Positions 16,365-24,418 of a stretch of 64,000 nucleotides of DNA are shown here, one piece after another. The translations under genes were made by a program, and so were the position numbers. The notes below the pieces were generated by a model, which worked only from the letters and a program-made list of their open reading frames with translations, searched no databases and was not told where the DNA came from. The stretch is from Pseudomonas sp. H3(2019). Its GTDB lineage: Bacteria; Pseudomonadota; Gammaproteobacteria; Pseudomonadales; Pseudomonadaceae. Within the stretch, counting starts at the first letter, position 1; each line of letters begins with the position of its first letter. The stretch spans positions 124,001 to 188,000 of the forward strand of contig NZ_VMSG01000004.1 in NCBI RefSeq assembly GCF_007713465.1. Reading direction: 5' to 3'.

Positions 16365-17138
16365 GTCAACCTGCCGAATCAAACGGGGTACCCTGCCGGT
16401 CAGACAGAACAGTACACCTGTCAATTAACGCCCAGGATCGGGCGCTCGATTTCGTCTGCTCACGACCCAAACTTGTCATTGGAAGCCCTCAAAATTAGGA
16501 AGTGTTGATACACCTGGACGTCCGCCAGCCACCGCTACACTAGCCTTTCAAAACGAGCTTTGCCCCTCTTGATCCCACATCCGTTGGAACGAGCCCCCAT
16601 CAGCTCCCTTTGCAAAGCTTGGGTCATTCCAATCGCTCCATGGATAACGGCTTCGGGCCAGCGTTCATTTCATCGTAACGTCTTAAGTAACATTGCGGCG
16701 CTCCTTGACGCGCATTTACTCTAAAAGGCGTGCTCGCGCTCATGCGAAATAATTAAAAGCAGAAAAAGGTCAGCGCATGGGACCGAAGGATTCGCAGATC
16801 GATTCAGCTTCATCAATTCAAGCATTGAATACCGGAAAAAATGGCGGCTGGCAATAGTCCATGCAAGCGTCGTATCGCGTTATGGGGTAGCCCAAACGGT
16901 AGGGATGCCGTAACCACTCAAAAAGTAGAAATGAGTGATTTTTTGATCAGCGCATTTGTGTAAAAAATGGTCCTCCACAGAGCCACGACCGAGCGTCCAA
17001 CCCTCACCAATGATAGGATGCGTTCCAAAATGGTGGCTCTGACTACATCGAGTCTTGCTAAGCGTATTTTACAAACGATCAAACAAACGGAAAAAACCTT
17101 GCCAGCTTCTTTTGAGTGCTTCGCTAGAGCAAACGGGA
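16365..17138. other. Gene-free stretch upstream of the methyltransferase operon
   Basis: Short open frames here lack ribosome binding sites and any family signature. A possible weak terminator, CACTCA / TGAGTG followed by ATTTTTT, lies at 16915-16944. The promoter of the downstream operon should be in the last ~200 bases, but I cannot place it with confidence. Confidence 0.5.
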
Positions 17139-18479
17139 ATGAATAAATTCGTCCAGTGGCGAGGTAAGGGGTATCCGTTCTCCACTGATGCCATCCTTGA
17201 CAGCTTACTCGCGAACTTCATAAATTCGGGAGAGGCTCAGGAGGTCTCATTCCGGGAGCTCGTGCCATGGATGAAGGTCGGAGAGCGTGCGACGCACTAC
17301 ATTCATAGCTACCCAGCGAAGCTCTTGCCGCACATTGCGCATTTCTTCTTGGCGTCAGATCGGGTCTGCCCCCTAGCAGGTCGAGTACTTGACCCTTTTT
17401 CAGGCACAGGAACAGTTGCGTTAGAGGCAATGCTATCCGGTCGTGAAGCGTTCTACGCAGATGCTAATCCATTAGCGCGTTTGATTACCTCAGCAAAGAC
17501 GACCCTTGTTTGTGAAAAGGATCTTAACGAGGCGTTCAAACAGTGCCTCTCAGACTTCAAAAAAAATCGTACTCGGTCTCATCCTGAAATCGTAAATATC
17601 GAGCATTGGTACACTCCTGAAACCATCAAACATCTTAGTCGACTTAAAGCAGCTATAGGCCATCAACCTAATGGCATCATTAAAGACTTTCTCCTAGTCA
17701 CTTTTTCATCGATTACAAGAAAAAGCAGCTTGGCGGATCCAAGGTTATCCGTCCCAGTAAAAATCAAAGACTATCCCGGTCGAAGGGATCGTAAGTCTAC
17801 AAGCGTAATTGATTTTTTCTCGGAACAGTTCGAATCAAACCTAAAACGCATGCGCGAATTGTCCGCCATGGACAGTGGCACGCATAGACCCTGTCTGGCG
17901 GGGAAAGATGCGCGCAGATTAGTTGTTGAGTCTGGACAACCCTTACCTTCTAGCTCTATAGACTTAGTGATAACTTCTCCGCCCTATGCAGGAGCGCAAA
18001 AGTACATTAGGGCGACTAGTCTTAACTTAGGCTGGCTAGAATTTGCGAAGCCTTGCGAGCTTCGCGGTCTCGAAGACCAAAATATTGGTAGAGAGCATAT
18101 ACCAAAGCAGAAATACATGAGCTTTTCGAGTACTGGCATAAAAGATGCTGACAAGATCTTAAAGTGCGTATACGAAGTAAACCCTCTGCGAGCATCTATC
18201 GCCTCCACCTATTTGATCGAGATGCGACAGGCTCTGACAGAAGTATTTAGAGTTTTGAAGCCAGGCGGACAACTTGTCTTGGTGATTGGGAATAATATCG
18301 TATGCGGGCATGAGTTTATGTCTTCAGACTATTTGCTAGAGATTTGTGAAAGTTTGGGTATGGAGCTAAGGCTGAAGCTGATCGACTCGATCAAATCAAG
18401 AGGTTTGATGACTAAGCGCAACAAAACCGCCAGCCTTATAACTCGTGAGTGGGTCTTGGTTTTGAGGAAGATTATTTAA
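17139..18479 (+). CDS. DNA methyltransferase of a putative defence operon
   Basis: 446 residues from ATG 17139; an in-frame TTG at 17055 is possible but lacks an RBS. The SAM-binding motif I is LDPFSGTGT (residues 84-92) and the catalytic motif IV is TSPPY (279-283). The ~190 residues between them could hold target recognition, giving an alpha-class-like order. SPPY is common in N4-cytosine enzymes, but adenine methylation is not excluded. The N-terminal HYIHSYPAKLLPHI recurs in methylases of defence islands. Its TAA overlaps the next ATG (TAATG). A+T content is well above the host genes. Confidence 0.88.
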   Translation: MNKFVQWRGKGYPFSTDAILDSLLANFINSGEAQEVSFRELVPWMKVGERATHYIHSYPAKLLPHIAHFFLASDRVCPLAGRVLDPFSGTGTVALEAMLSGREAFYADANPLARLITSAKTTLVCEKDLNEAFKQCLSDFKKNRTRSHPEIVNIEHWYTPETIKHLSRLKAAIGHQPNGIIKDFLLVTFSSITRKSSLADPRLSVPVKIKDYPGRRDRKSTSVIDFFSEQFESNLKRMRELSAMDSGTHRPCLAGKDARRLVVESGQPLPSSSIDLVITSPPYAGAQKYIRATSLNLGWLEFAKPCELRGLEDQNIGREHIPKQKYMSFSSTGIKDADKILKCVYEVNPLRASIASTYLIEMRQALTEVFRVLKPGGQLVLVIGNNIVCGHEFMSSDYLLEICESLGMELRLKLIDSIKSRGLMTKRNKTASLITREWVLVLRKII

Positions 18480-19441
18480 TGGAACTAAAAGACATACTAA
18501 AGCGTAAGATTGAAGTTCTTTCTCAGCAAGCTTGGGACTCTCGCCTAACTTGGCCCGATGTTGAAGCTTGGCTAGAAAATTTTAATGGCCAGTTCAAAGA
18601 TGAAAGCAATGAAAAATTGCACGCGTTACACCTGCTTTCACAAGTTAACTATTTTGGGCTTGACTTGCTTAGAGAGATGCTTAAGTGTGTATACCAGACA
18701 CTATACCGACACCCAATAACATCTCAAATCCGTCGTGCTAATAACGACACTCTAGACCCCGGTATTATCGAGCCGCTTTTTTTAGAAGAGCGTCTCAAGA
18801 CCCGATTCGTCGGGGTAGGCAATCCTTCAGAAAGCGGCCCTCATCTTCTGTACTATTTCAGGCAGATAAATAATCTAGGGAAGGATTTGTTTATTGATAG
18901 CGGTGATATTTTCAAATTGTCCCGTGACAATCAAGGGCAAATTCAAATTTCACAGCACGATAAAAGTATAAAGCGGTATGTATTTATTGATGATTTGCTA
19001 GGGTCTGGCTCGCAAATTGAACAATATCTCTCGCACAAACTTAAAGAGATTCGCCGCTTTCCAGGTGTAGAATGTCACTACTACGCTTTATTTGCTACGA
19101 CAAAAGGTTTGGAGACGGCTAGAAAACCAGAATACTTTGGGGATAATGTTTCTTGTGTATTTGAATTGGATGAAACATTTAAATGTTTTTCGCCGAATGC
19201 AAGAGCATTCGCTAACCTTCCCAGTGGCCTAGACAAGCAAAGTGCGCAAGATATCGCTGCTGGATACGGCGCTAAGCTACTACCTAGCGATCATGTTTTA
19301 GGTTATAAAAATGGTCAGCTGTTACTCTCATTCTTGCACAACACCCCTGATAATTCTTTGCCAATTATGTGGTTCGATAATCCATTATCAACCTCTTGGG
19401 TGCCGATTTTCAAACGATTCGATAAAAAATACGGAGTGTGA
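18479..19441 (+). CDS. Phosphoribosyltransferase-like protein (PRTase-CE type)
   Basis: 320 residues from the ATG in TAATG, with GAGGAAG upstream. The PRPP-loop-like YVFIDDLLGSGSQ spans residues 167-179. Towards the C-terminus, LSFLHNTPDNSLPIMW matches the conserved end of the PRTase-CE group found in prokaryotic conflict systems. It probably binds a phosphoribosyl nucleotide, either as a nucleotide-modifying effector or as a sensor; no activity can be assigned. Coupled to the methylase before it and the ATPase after it. Confidence 0.75.
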   Translation: MELKDILKRKIEVLSQQAWDSRLTWPDVEAWLENFNGQFKDESNEKLHALHLLSQVNYFGLDLLREMLKCVYQTLYRHPITSQIRRANNDTLDPGIIEPLFLEERLKTRFVGVGNPSESGPHLLYYFRQINNLGKDLFIDSGDIFKLSRDNQGQIQISQHDKSIKRYVFIDDLLGSGSQIEQYLSHKLKEIRRFPGVECHYYALFATTKGLETARKPEYFGDNVSCVFELDETFKCFSPNARAFANLPSGLDKQSAQDIAAGYGAKLLPSDHVLGYKNGQLLLSFLHNTPDNSLPIMWFDNPLSTSWVPIFKRFDKKYGV

Positions 19442-19443
19442 TC

Positions 19444-21519
19444 ATGGAAAATAATACTAATCCATTTGATCTTATTCGGGCTGCTGACTATTCCGACCTC
19501 CAGATAAAAGATTTTTGGGTTGATTTTAAAGGGCAAGAACTACAGGCCTTGCTCGAGCCAACTTCGATTACATCAATGCATATTCTCGGAGGTAAGGGGA
19601 GCGGTAAGACACACCTGATGCGATATTGCTCCTACCCAGTGCAAAAACTTCGATTCCCCGATCGTTCGATAGAAGGGCTGGTAAGCGAAGGTTATATCGG
19701 AATTTTCCTCCGTGCTAACACTCTAGATACGGGAAAGTTTTCCGGGAAAGGCCAGGACGGAGAAAAGTGGGGGACGCTGTTTAATTATTATTTTGAGCTA
19801 AGATTGGTTGAAAACTTGATACTTACTCTGATAGATCTATCAAAGTTCGATCACAAATTAATGCTAGAGCTCAACTCCTTGGTCGGCGATGTGTTGCTGC
19901 TGCTGGACGAGCAGCCAACCCAAAAACCAAATACCCTAACTGGTCTTTTGGATTTTATAGTTTCACTTCGGAAAGCCGTCGACCTGAGTGTAAATAACTG
20001 TGTATTCACTAGAGCGCTCAATGTAAATATATTACTAAGTCCTGGGTCTTTGCTCTTTGGCGTGCCAGCGCTCGTAACGAAGCGAATAAAGATATTCGAG
20101 AAGCTTCGATTTATATATTTGGTGGATGAGGTTGAGAACTTAACCGTAGATCAGCAAAAGTTTTTGAATACGCTAATTCGTCATTCAATGGATCCTTGCA
20201 GCTTTAGGCTTGGTGCTCGATTATACGGCATCAAAACGCTTGCTAATTACGGTACTGATGAAGAAAACAAAGAAGGTTCAGAATTTAAAGCGTTGTATTT
20301 AGATCAAATTCTGAGGTCTAAAGGTGAGGCGTTCAAAGAGTTTTCAAGGGAGTTGTGCGCCAAGCGTTTAGAGGACGGCGGTTTCGCGAATAAACCGGGC
20401 GAACAAAAACTTAAGGGGCTACTGCAGAGTTTTTTTGAAACGTATAGTTCAGACGATTACTATCGTAGCCACACTAAAGAATTAGTCGGAATAGCCAAGT
20501 CATCCGAGCGCCCGTACTTTAAAAAGCTTCGTGATCAGCTTCATTCAAAAGGTACAAATAATGCCGTCGCAACTGCTTCTGACGCTAAAAGAATAATCTC
20601 TTTGCTCAGCATCCATGAGCATCCCCTGGTTGAGAAAGCTAACATTTTCATGCTTTACCAAGATTGGTATCGCGGAAAAGACCTAATTAAGTCAGCGGAA
20701 TTAATTTCCGAAGAATGCAAAGGTTTTCTTGCAGGTGAGCCCGGTCGGCACAAAACTTTATATGGGCACTTCGCTATAGATTTGTTGGCTCAGTTATATC
20801 GAGATTACAAACAGTCACCGACTCCAATGTATGCTGGGTTTGACTCGTTCGTTAGAATGTCAGCCTGTGTCCCGAGAAATCTGTTGGTAATACTGCAAAA
20901 TGTTTACAAATGGGCATCGTTCAATGGTGATCGCCCATTCCGAGACGGGCCTATTCCAATCCTGACTCAAGCTGAAGCTGTCATACAAAGTGCCGGGTTT
21001 TTCTTTGACGAAGACGCTAGGCCAGGTGCGGACGTTCCTAACGTTCAGCGTGCAGTAGAGCGTTTGGCCGAATATCTCCGCGAAGTACGCTTTTCCTCCA
21101 AACCAGTTGAAGTATCTCCATTAGCCTTCAGCTTGGATGTGTCTAAGCTGTCAGAAGCCGCCAAATACAATCTCAAACGAGCAGAAAATTGGTCATATAT
21201 TTTTCGCCATCCCAAAGGGCGTCCCAACGCAAACTCCAAGCGCGTCGATGAAAAATATCAACTGAACCCTATGCTTTCGCCCAAGTGGGATCTTCCCGTA
21301 TCTGTTCGCGGAGATGTCCGCTTGCCCCACGGCGTAGCGGAAGCCATATTCGGTACGCTTGACAGCTCAGGCTTTCAAAAGGAGTTGAACGAGGCAACCT
21401 TAGGCATGAAGGCTCCTAATTTTGGCAAGTCAAGAGCTCAGTTAAATCGTCCGCATATGGAAGAGCTATCCACCAACAATACTCTTTCATTGAATTTTGG
21501 TGACGATGATGCGATTTGA
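19444..21519 (+). CDS. ORC/CDC6-like AAA+ ATPase of a putative defence operon
   Basis: 691 residues from ATG 19444, with CGGAG 7 bases upstream; the preceding gene stops at 19441. Walker A is LGGKGSGKTHLMRY (GGKGSGKT at 49-56) and Walker B is FIYLVDEVENL (DE at 228-229). The remaining ~450 residues are largely helical without a nuclease motif I can see. This matches large single-AAA proteins annotated as ORC-CDC6 family. It probably powers assembly or DNA scanning for the system. It overlaps the next gene by 14 bases. Confidence 0.8.
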   Translation: MENNTNPFDLIRAADYSDLQIKDFWVDFKGQELQALLEPTSITSMHILGGKGSGKTHLMRYCSYPVQKLRFPDRSIEGLVSEGYIGIFLRANTLDTGKFSGKGQDGEKWGTLFNYYFELRLVENLILTLIDLSKFDHKLMLELNSLVGDVLLLLDEQPTQKPNTLTGLLDFIVSLRKAVDLSVNNCVFTRALNVNILLSPGSLLFGVPALVTKRIKIFEKLRFIYLVDEVENLTVDQQKFLNTLIRHSMDPCSFRLGARLYGIKTLANYGTDEENKEGSEFKALYLDQILRSKGEAFKEFSRELCAKRLEDGGFANKPGEQKLKGLLQSFFETYSSDDYYRSHTKELVGIAKSSERPYFKKLRDQLHSKGTNNAVATASDAKRIISLLSIHEHPLVEKANIFMLYQDWYRGKDLIKSAELISEECKGFLAGEPGRHKTLYGHFAIDLLAQLYRDYKQSPTPMYAGFDSFVRMSACVPRNLLVILQNVYKWASFNGDRPFRDGPIPILTQAEAVIQSAGFFFDEDARPGADVPNVQRAVERLAEYLREVRFSSKPVEVSPLAFSLDVSKLSEAAKYNLKRAENWSYIFRHPKGRPNANSKRVDEKYQLNPMLSPKWDLPVSVRGDVRLPHGVAEAIFGTLDSSGFQKELNEATLGMKAPNFGKSRAQLNRPHMEELSTNNTLSLNFGDDDAI

Positions 21520-22468
21520 TTATTTTTACAAAACTCGCTTGCCCATAGAAGGAAGCTGGCCGCTTGATGCTCAGTATGATGTATTCATTTCTGCATATAA
21601 TTTGAGCGATCGAATAAAAGTCGTATTCGATAAATGTCAAGCGCCGCTAAAACTATGGCTAATTTTTCCCCAATACCAGTTTAACGAATCTGAGTACCCT
21701 GTAAGCGGAGAGGTGTTCTACTCGTCGCAGATGGAAGAATCTGAGTATTTAAACGAGTTTTTTGAGAAGTACGCTGAGTCGCTGACAGGCAAGCGACTGT
21801 GCATTGATATAACCGGCTTTATGCGACCGCACTTATTATTTCTGATCAAGTTGCTACAGTATTATGGTCTTCTGAAATTTGACGTAATTTATTCTGAACC
21901 TGTTCGATATCAGAAAAAAGACGATACCAAGTTTTCTGCAGGTCCTGTAACGCTAGTTCGATCAATCGCCGGATTTGAAGGTGAACCAAACAATGAAAGC
22001 TCGAATGATATTTTGCTCCTCGGTATTGGCTATGATCACGAGCTGCTCAAACAAGTGGCTGAGCATAAAGACTTCGCAAATATAGTTACATTGTGGGGGT
22101 TTCCTTCTCTTAGAGCAGATATGTATCAAGAGAGTGTTGTTCGGGCTAGTAAGGCTCCAGAAGCAGCATTTCCGACTGGGAGAGGCAAGCAGCGATATTA
22201 TGCTCCCGTCAACGATCCATTCTCTACCGCTGAGCGAATCCACGAAGTAGTGCAAACTGAGTCGTTAAAAAAGCCCATCACTAATTTATATTTGAGTCCT
22301 CTTTCTACTAAGGCTCAAGCACTAGGCTTTGCTTTATATTACCTCTATGCAAAAAATAATGCTTCGAGCATAGTATTCCCTTTTGCTAATGGCTATGAAC
22401 AAGAAACATCTATAGGTACCGCCGAAATATGGAAATATTCGATAGAACTACCAGCTTGGACGATTTAA
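21506..22468 (+). CDS. Unrecognised Rossmann-like protein, fourth gene of the putative defence operon
   Basis: 320 residues; start at ATG 21506 or 21509, both inside the end of the ATPase gene. I do not recognise the family. The segment LCIDITGFMRPHLLFLIKLL (about 98-117) resembles the strand-turn-helix ITGG-K-M motif of CARF sensor domains. A second nucleotide-binding-like turn, LLLGIGYDHELL, follows near residue 172, and LYLSPLSTKAQALGFALYYL near 265 could be another Rossmann strand-helix unit. Overlap with the ATPase gene implies joint expression. A sensor or effector role is inference only. Confidence 0.6.
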   Translation: MMRFDYFYKTRLPIEGSWPLDAQYDVFISAYNLSDRIKVVFDKCQAPLKLWLIFPQYQFNESEYPVSGEVFYSSQMEESEYLNEFFEKYAESLTGKRLCIDITGFMRPHLLFLIKLLQYYGLLKFDVIYSEPVRYQKKDDTKFSAGPVTLVRSIAGFEGEPNNESSNDILLLGIGYDHELLKQVAEHKDFANIVTLWGFPSLRADMYQESVVRASKAPEAAFPTGRGKQRYYAPVNDPFSTAERIHEVVQTESLKKPITNLYLSPLSTKAQALGFALYYLYAKNNASSIVFPFANGYEQETSIGTAEIWKYSIELPAWTI

Positions 22469-22756
22469 CATGAGTTAGCAGTGGCGGTACGCTAAAGTTT
22501 CGATGAAAGTCAAAGAGCTGCCATCACGGGTTTTTTTGAGGAAGAGGGCGCTAATCTTGGTAGCCCTGAGGGTGTCCGCTTCACTTCGATTTTGGCCCTC
22601 TGTGAAGAGAAATCGGTTTTAAGCAGCCGGGTCGCTAACGACTGCTTCCGGCGGAAAGCAGTCCTTAAATTTTGTTGCAGAACAATATGACCCCCTATGT
22701 CTTTCCTTAAATGACGCAGGTCTGAGATGTGATTTTGTGGCTTGAAACCAATAGCA

Positions 22757-22783
22757 AAAAGGGCCCCGCATGGGCCCTTTTTC
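22757..22783. terminator. Bidirectional terminator between the cargo operon and the mvaT-like gene
   Basis: Perfect stem AAAAAGGGCCC / GGGCCCTTTTT, good in both directions. It closes the minus-strand replication operon and probably the plus-strand cargo operon. The rest of 22469-22796 shows no gene. Confidence 0.85.
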
Positions 22784-22796
22784 AGGTGAAGCAGAT

Positions 22797-23162
22797 TTAC
22801 TTCTTCCGCCATCCTTCGACGACATTGGCTCCGTGTTTCGCTTTCCACTCTTTCAAAGCTTTGTGGTTGCCACCTTTGGTTTCGATCACTTCACCAGTAT
22901 TCGGGTTTTTGTAGACCTTGAGTTCGCGTGGTTTGCGTGTGGTGACGGCCGGAGCTCCGTTTGGACGCCGCGTCGTGGTTTGCGGCTCTAGAATGTTGAT
23001 GATGTGCTTCAGGCTAAACCCATAGTGTTCGAGCAGCTTGCGCAGTTTCGTTTCGAACTCAATTTCTTTCTTCAGTCCATCATTACCTTTCATCGCTTCC
23101 AGTGCCTGGAGCTGCTCAGCGAGGTGTTTTTCCAGCTGGCGGTACTCTGCGAGTTTGGACAT
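22797..23162 (-). CDS. MvaT/MvaU-family H-NS-like silencer encoded on the island
   Basis: 121 residues. The N-terminal ~60 residues form an oligomerising coiled coil (LEKHLAEQLQALEAMKG). The C-terminal DNA-binding part, VYKNPNTGEVIETKGGNHKALKEWK, is the AT-hook-like signature of Pseudomonas MvaT and MvaU. Such proteins bind A+T-rich DNA and silence foreign genes. It sits 330 bases from the A+T-rich methylase/ATPase operon and ends the minus-strand replication run. Two chromosomal MvaT-type proteins are expected elsewhere in this genome, so this is a mobile paralogue. Confidence 0.88.
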   Translation of the reverse strand: MSKLAEYRQLEKHLAEQLQALEAMKGNDGLKKEIEFETKLRKLLEHYGFSLKHIINILEPQTTTRRPNGAPAVTTRKPRELKVYKNPNTGEVIETKGGNHKALKEWKAKHGANVVEGWRKK

Positions 23163-23231
23163 TTTCTTTCCCTTGTTTGGAGTGGTCGTGCGTAGTTATT
23201 AAGATAAAACGGGCTGGTTAGAAGTTCAGCG

Positions 23232-23420
23232 CTATTTTCGACGGTTCAGTTGGCTGTCAATGTGCGTCATTTCCGATTTAATCGCGTTGATGGTTAGCGT
23301 TTGTATCGGACTAGTTTTGCCCGGCCCTGCGTTGATGGTTTTCAACAGGGCATTGAGATGGGCCTTCCGAGTTTTGAGCGTATCAGACCAACTGGCGCTG
23401 TTCTGTATCGGCTTGTTCAT
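23232..23420 (-). CDS. Small hypothetical protein
   Basis: 62 residues from ATG 23420; an ATG at 23429 has AAGG too close to it. Helical, with no recognised family (SDTLKTRKAHLNALLKTIN, IKSEMTHIDSQLNRRK). Its start overlaps the end of the coiled-coil gene at 23383-24327, consistent with one operon. Confidence 0.5.
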   Translation of the reverse strand: MNKPIQNSASWSDTLKTRKAHLNALLKTINAGPGKTSPIQTLTINAIKSEMTHIDSQLNRRK

Positions 23421-24327
23421 TACGTTCATCCTTACGTTGTTCCAGATTGCTCATGACTTCAGGCTGGTGCGGTGTCGGTAGGCTGTCGAGCTGGAACAAG
23501 TCCCGCGCGCGGTACTGGCGCGAGCGAGCTGATAGCTCTTCCCACGTCCACTTCCCAAAGTTCTCGCCTTGCTCTGGAACGGCAAGCTTCATAAGTCCGA
23601 TCTGGTCACGGCCGAGCAGGTTGTAATTCGCCCATAGTTTTCCGCCTACCTCGAACAACGCTTTAGCGGCCTCGTTCCATCTCTCCTCGAATAGCGTCTG
23701 CGAAAGCAACAGGGCGGTGCGCTCTATCTCTTTATGTTTTACCTGTGCTTCTGAGATGTATTTATCGACGGTGACCAGCTCCTGCTCCAGCGCGGCCATG
23801 ATCAAATGTTGTCGACGGTTATGTTCGGCGGCGGTTGTCAGGTTCTTCGCGGCCTTTTGTGCGTCGGCGTTGGCGTTCTTCTCGCCTTCAGTATCGCCCC
23901 ATGCGACTGCCTGCGCGTACGCAGTGGCGGCGTCCGTTTCGGCCTGACGAGCTTTCGCCATGTCCTCTTCCGCCTGCTGCTGAATTTGCTCCAGGCGGGT
24001 GCTGAGGCTCTGACGCTTCTCCTTCAATTCCTGCTCATCAGCGGTCCAGTTGTCCATCGCGTCGATGTATCCCGCCATCAGGCAATTGCAGTCGGCGAGG
24101 CTCTCACGGCGACTGATCTTTCTGTCCAAAAGGTCGGCATTGTTTTTGCGTGAATCGAAATTCCGTTTCAGCTCGTTGTACTTGTCGCGTAGTTCGCGCT
24201 CCTGAGTCGGCTCGATGGTTTCCTCACTTTCCAGCACGGCCTCAATAGGCAGCAGTTGGGCATGCACTTGATCGGCGTCGCTCAGCAATTGGTCGCGACG
24301 GTCTTTCAGGTCTTGAATCTCGTTCAT
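23383..24327 (-). CDS. Coiled-coil protein next to the replication gene
   Basis: 314 residues from ATG 24327, preceded by GAGAGAGACC; the open frame extends further upstream without a credible start. Long heptad-like helices rich in Glu, Lys, Gln and Ala run through most of residues 1-215 (RRDQLLSDADQVHAQLLP, LSTRLEQIQQQAEEDMAKAR), followed by a globular C-terminal part. The family has no known function to me. It lies 91 bases downstream of the primase-helicase, in the conserved early module of the element. Confidence 0.65.
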   Translation of the reverse strand: MNEIQDLKDRRDQLLSDADQVHAQLLPIEAVLESEETIEPTQERELRDKYNELKRNFDSRKNNADLLDRKISRRESLADCNCLMAGYIDAMDNWTADEQELKEKRQSLSTRLEQIQQQAEEDMAKARQAETDAATAYAQAVAWGDTEGEKNANADAQKAAKNLTTAAEHNRRQHLIMAALEQELVTVDKYISEAQVKHKEIERTALLLSQTLFEERWNEAAKALFEVGGKLWANYNLLGRDQIGLMKLAVPEQGENFGKWTWEELSARSRQYRARDLFQLDSLPTPHQPEVMSNLEQRKDERNEQADTEQRQLV

Positions 24328-24418
24328 TGTCTGGTCTCTCTCAATTCGATTGTGGGTTGGTTGAGTGGCTGGCGAGGCCGGGAATAAGCCGGCGCTACCT
24401 CGATCAGCAAAGATGCCC

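Noticed and set aside
16199..16498. 99-codon open frame in the iteron region
   Set aside because: Built of the GTGTAAC repeats, no RBS, no similarity pattern.
17139..18479. Classical type II or III restriction-modification system
   Set aside because: No endonuclease, Res helicase or specificity subunit found next to the methylase; the partners are a PRTase-like protein, an AAA+ ATPase and an unknown protein.
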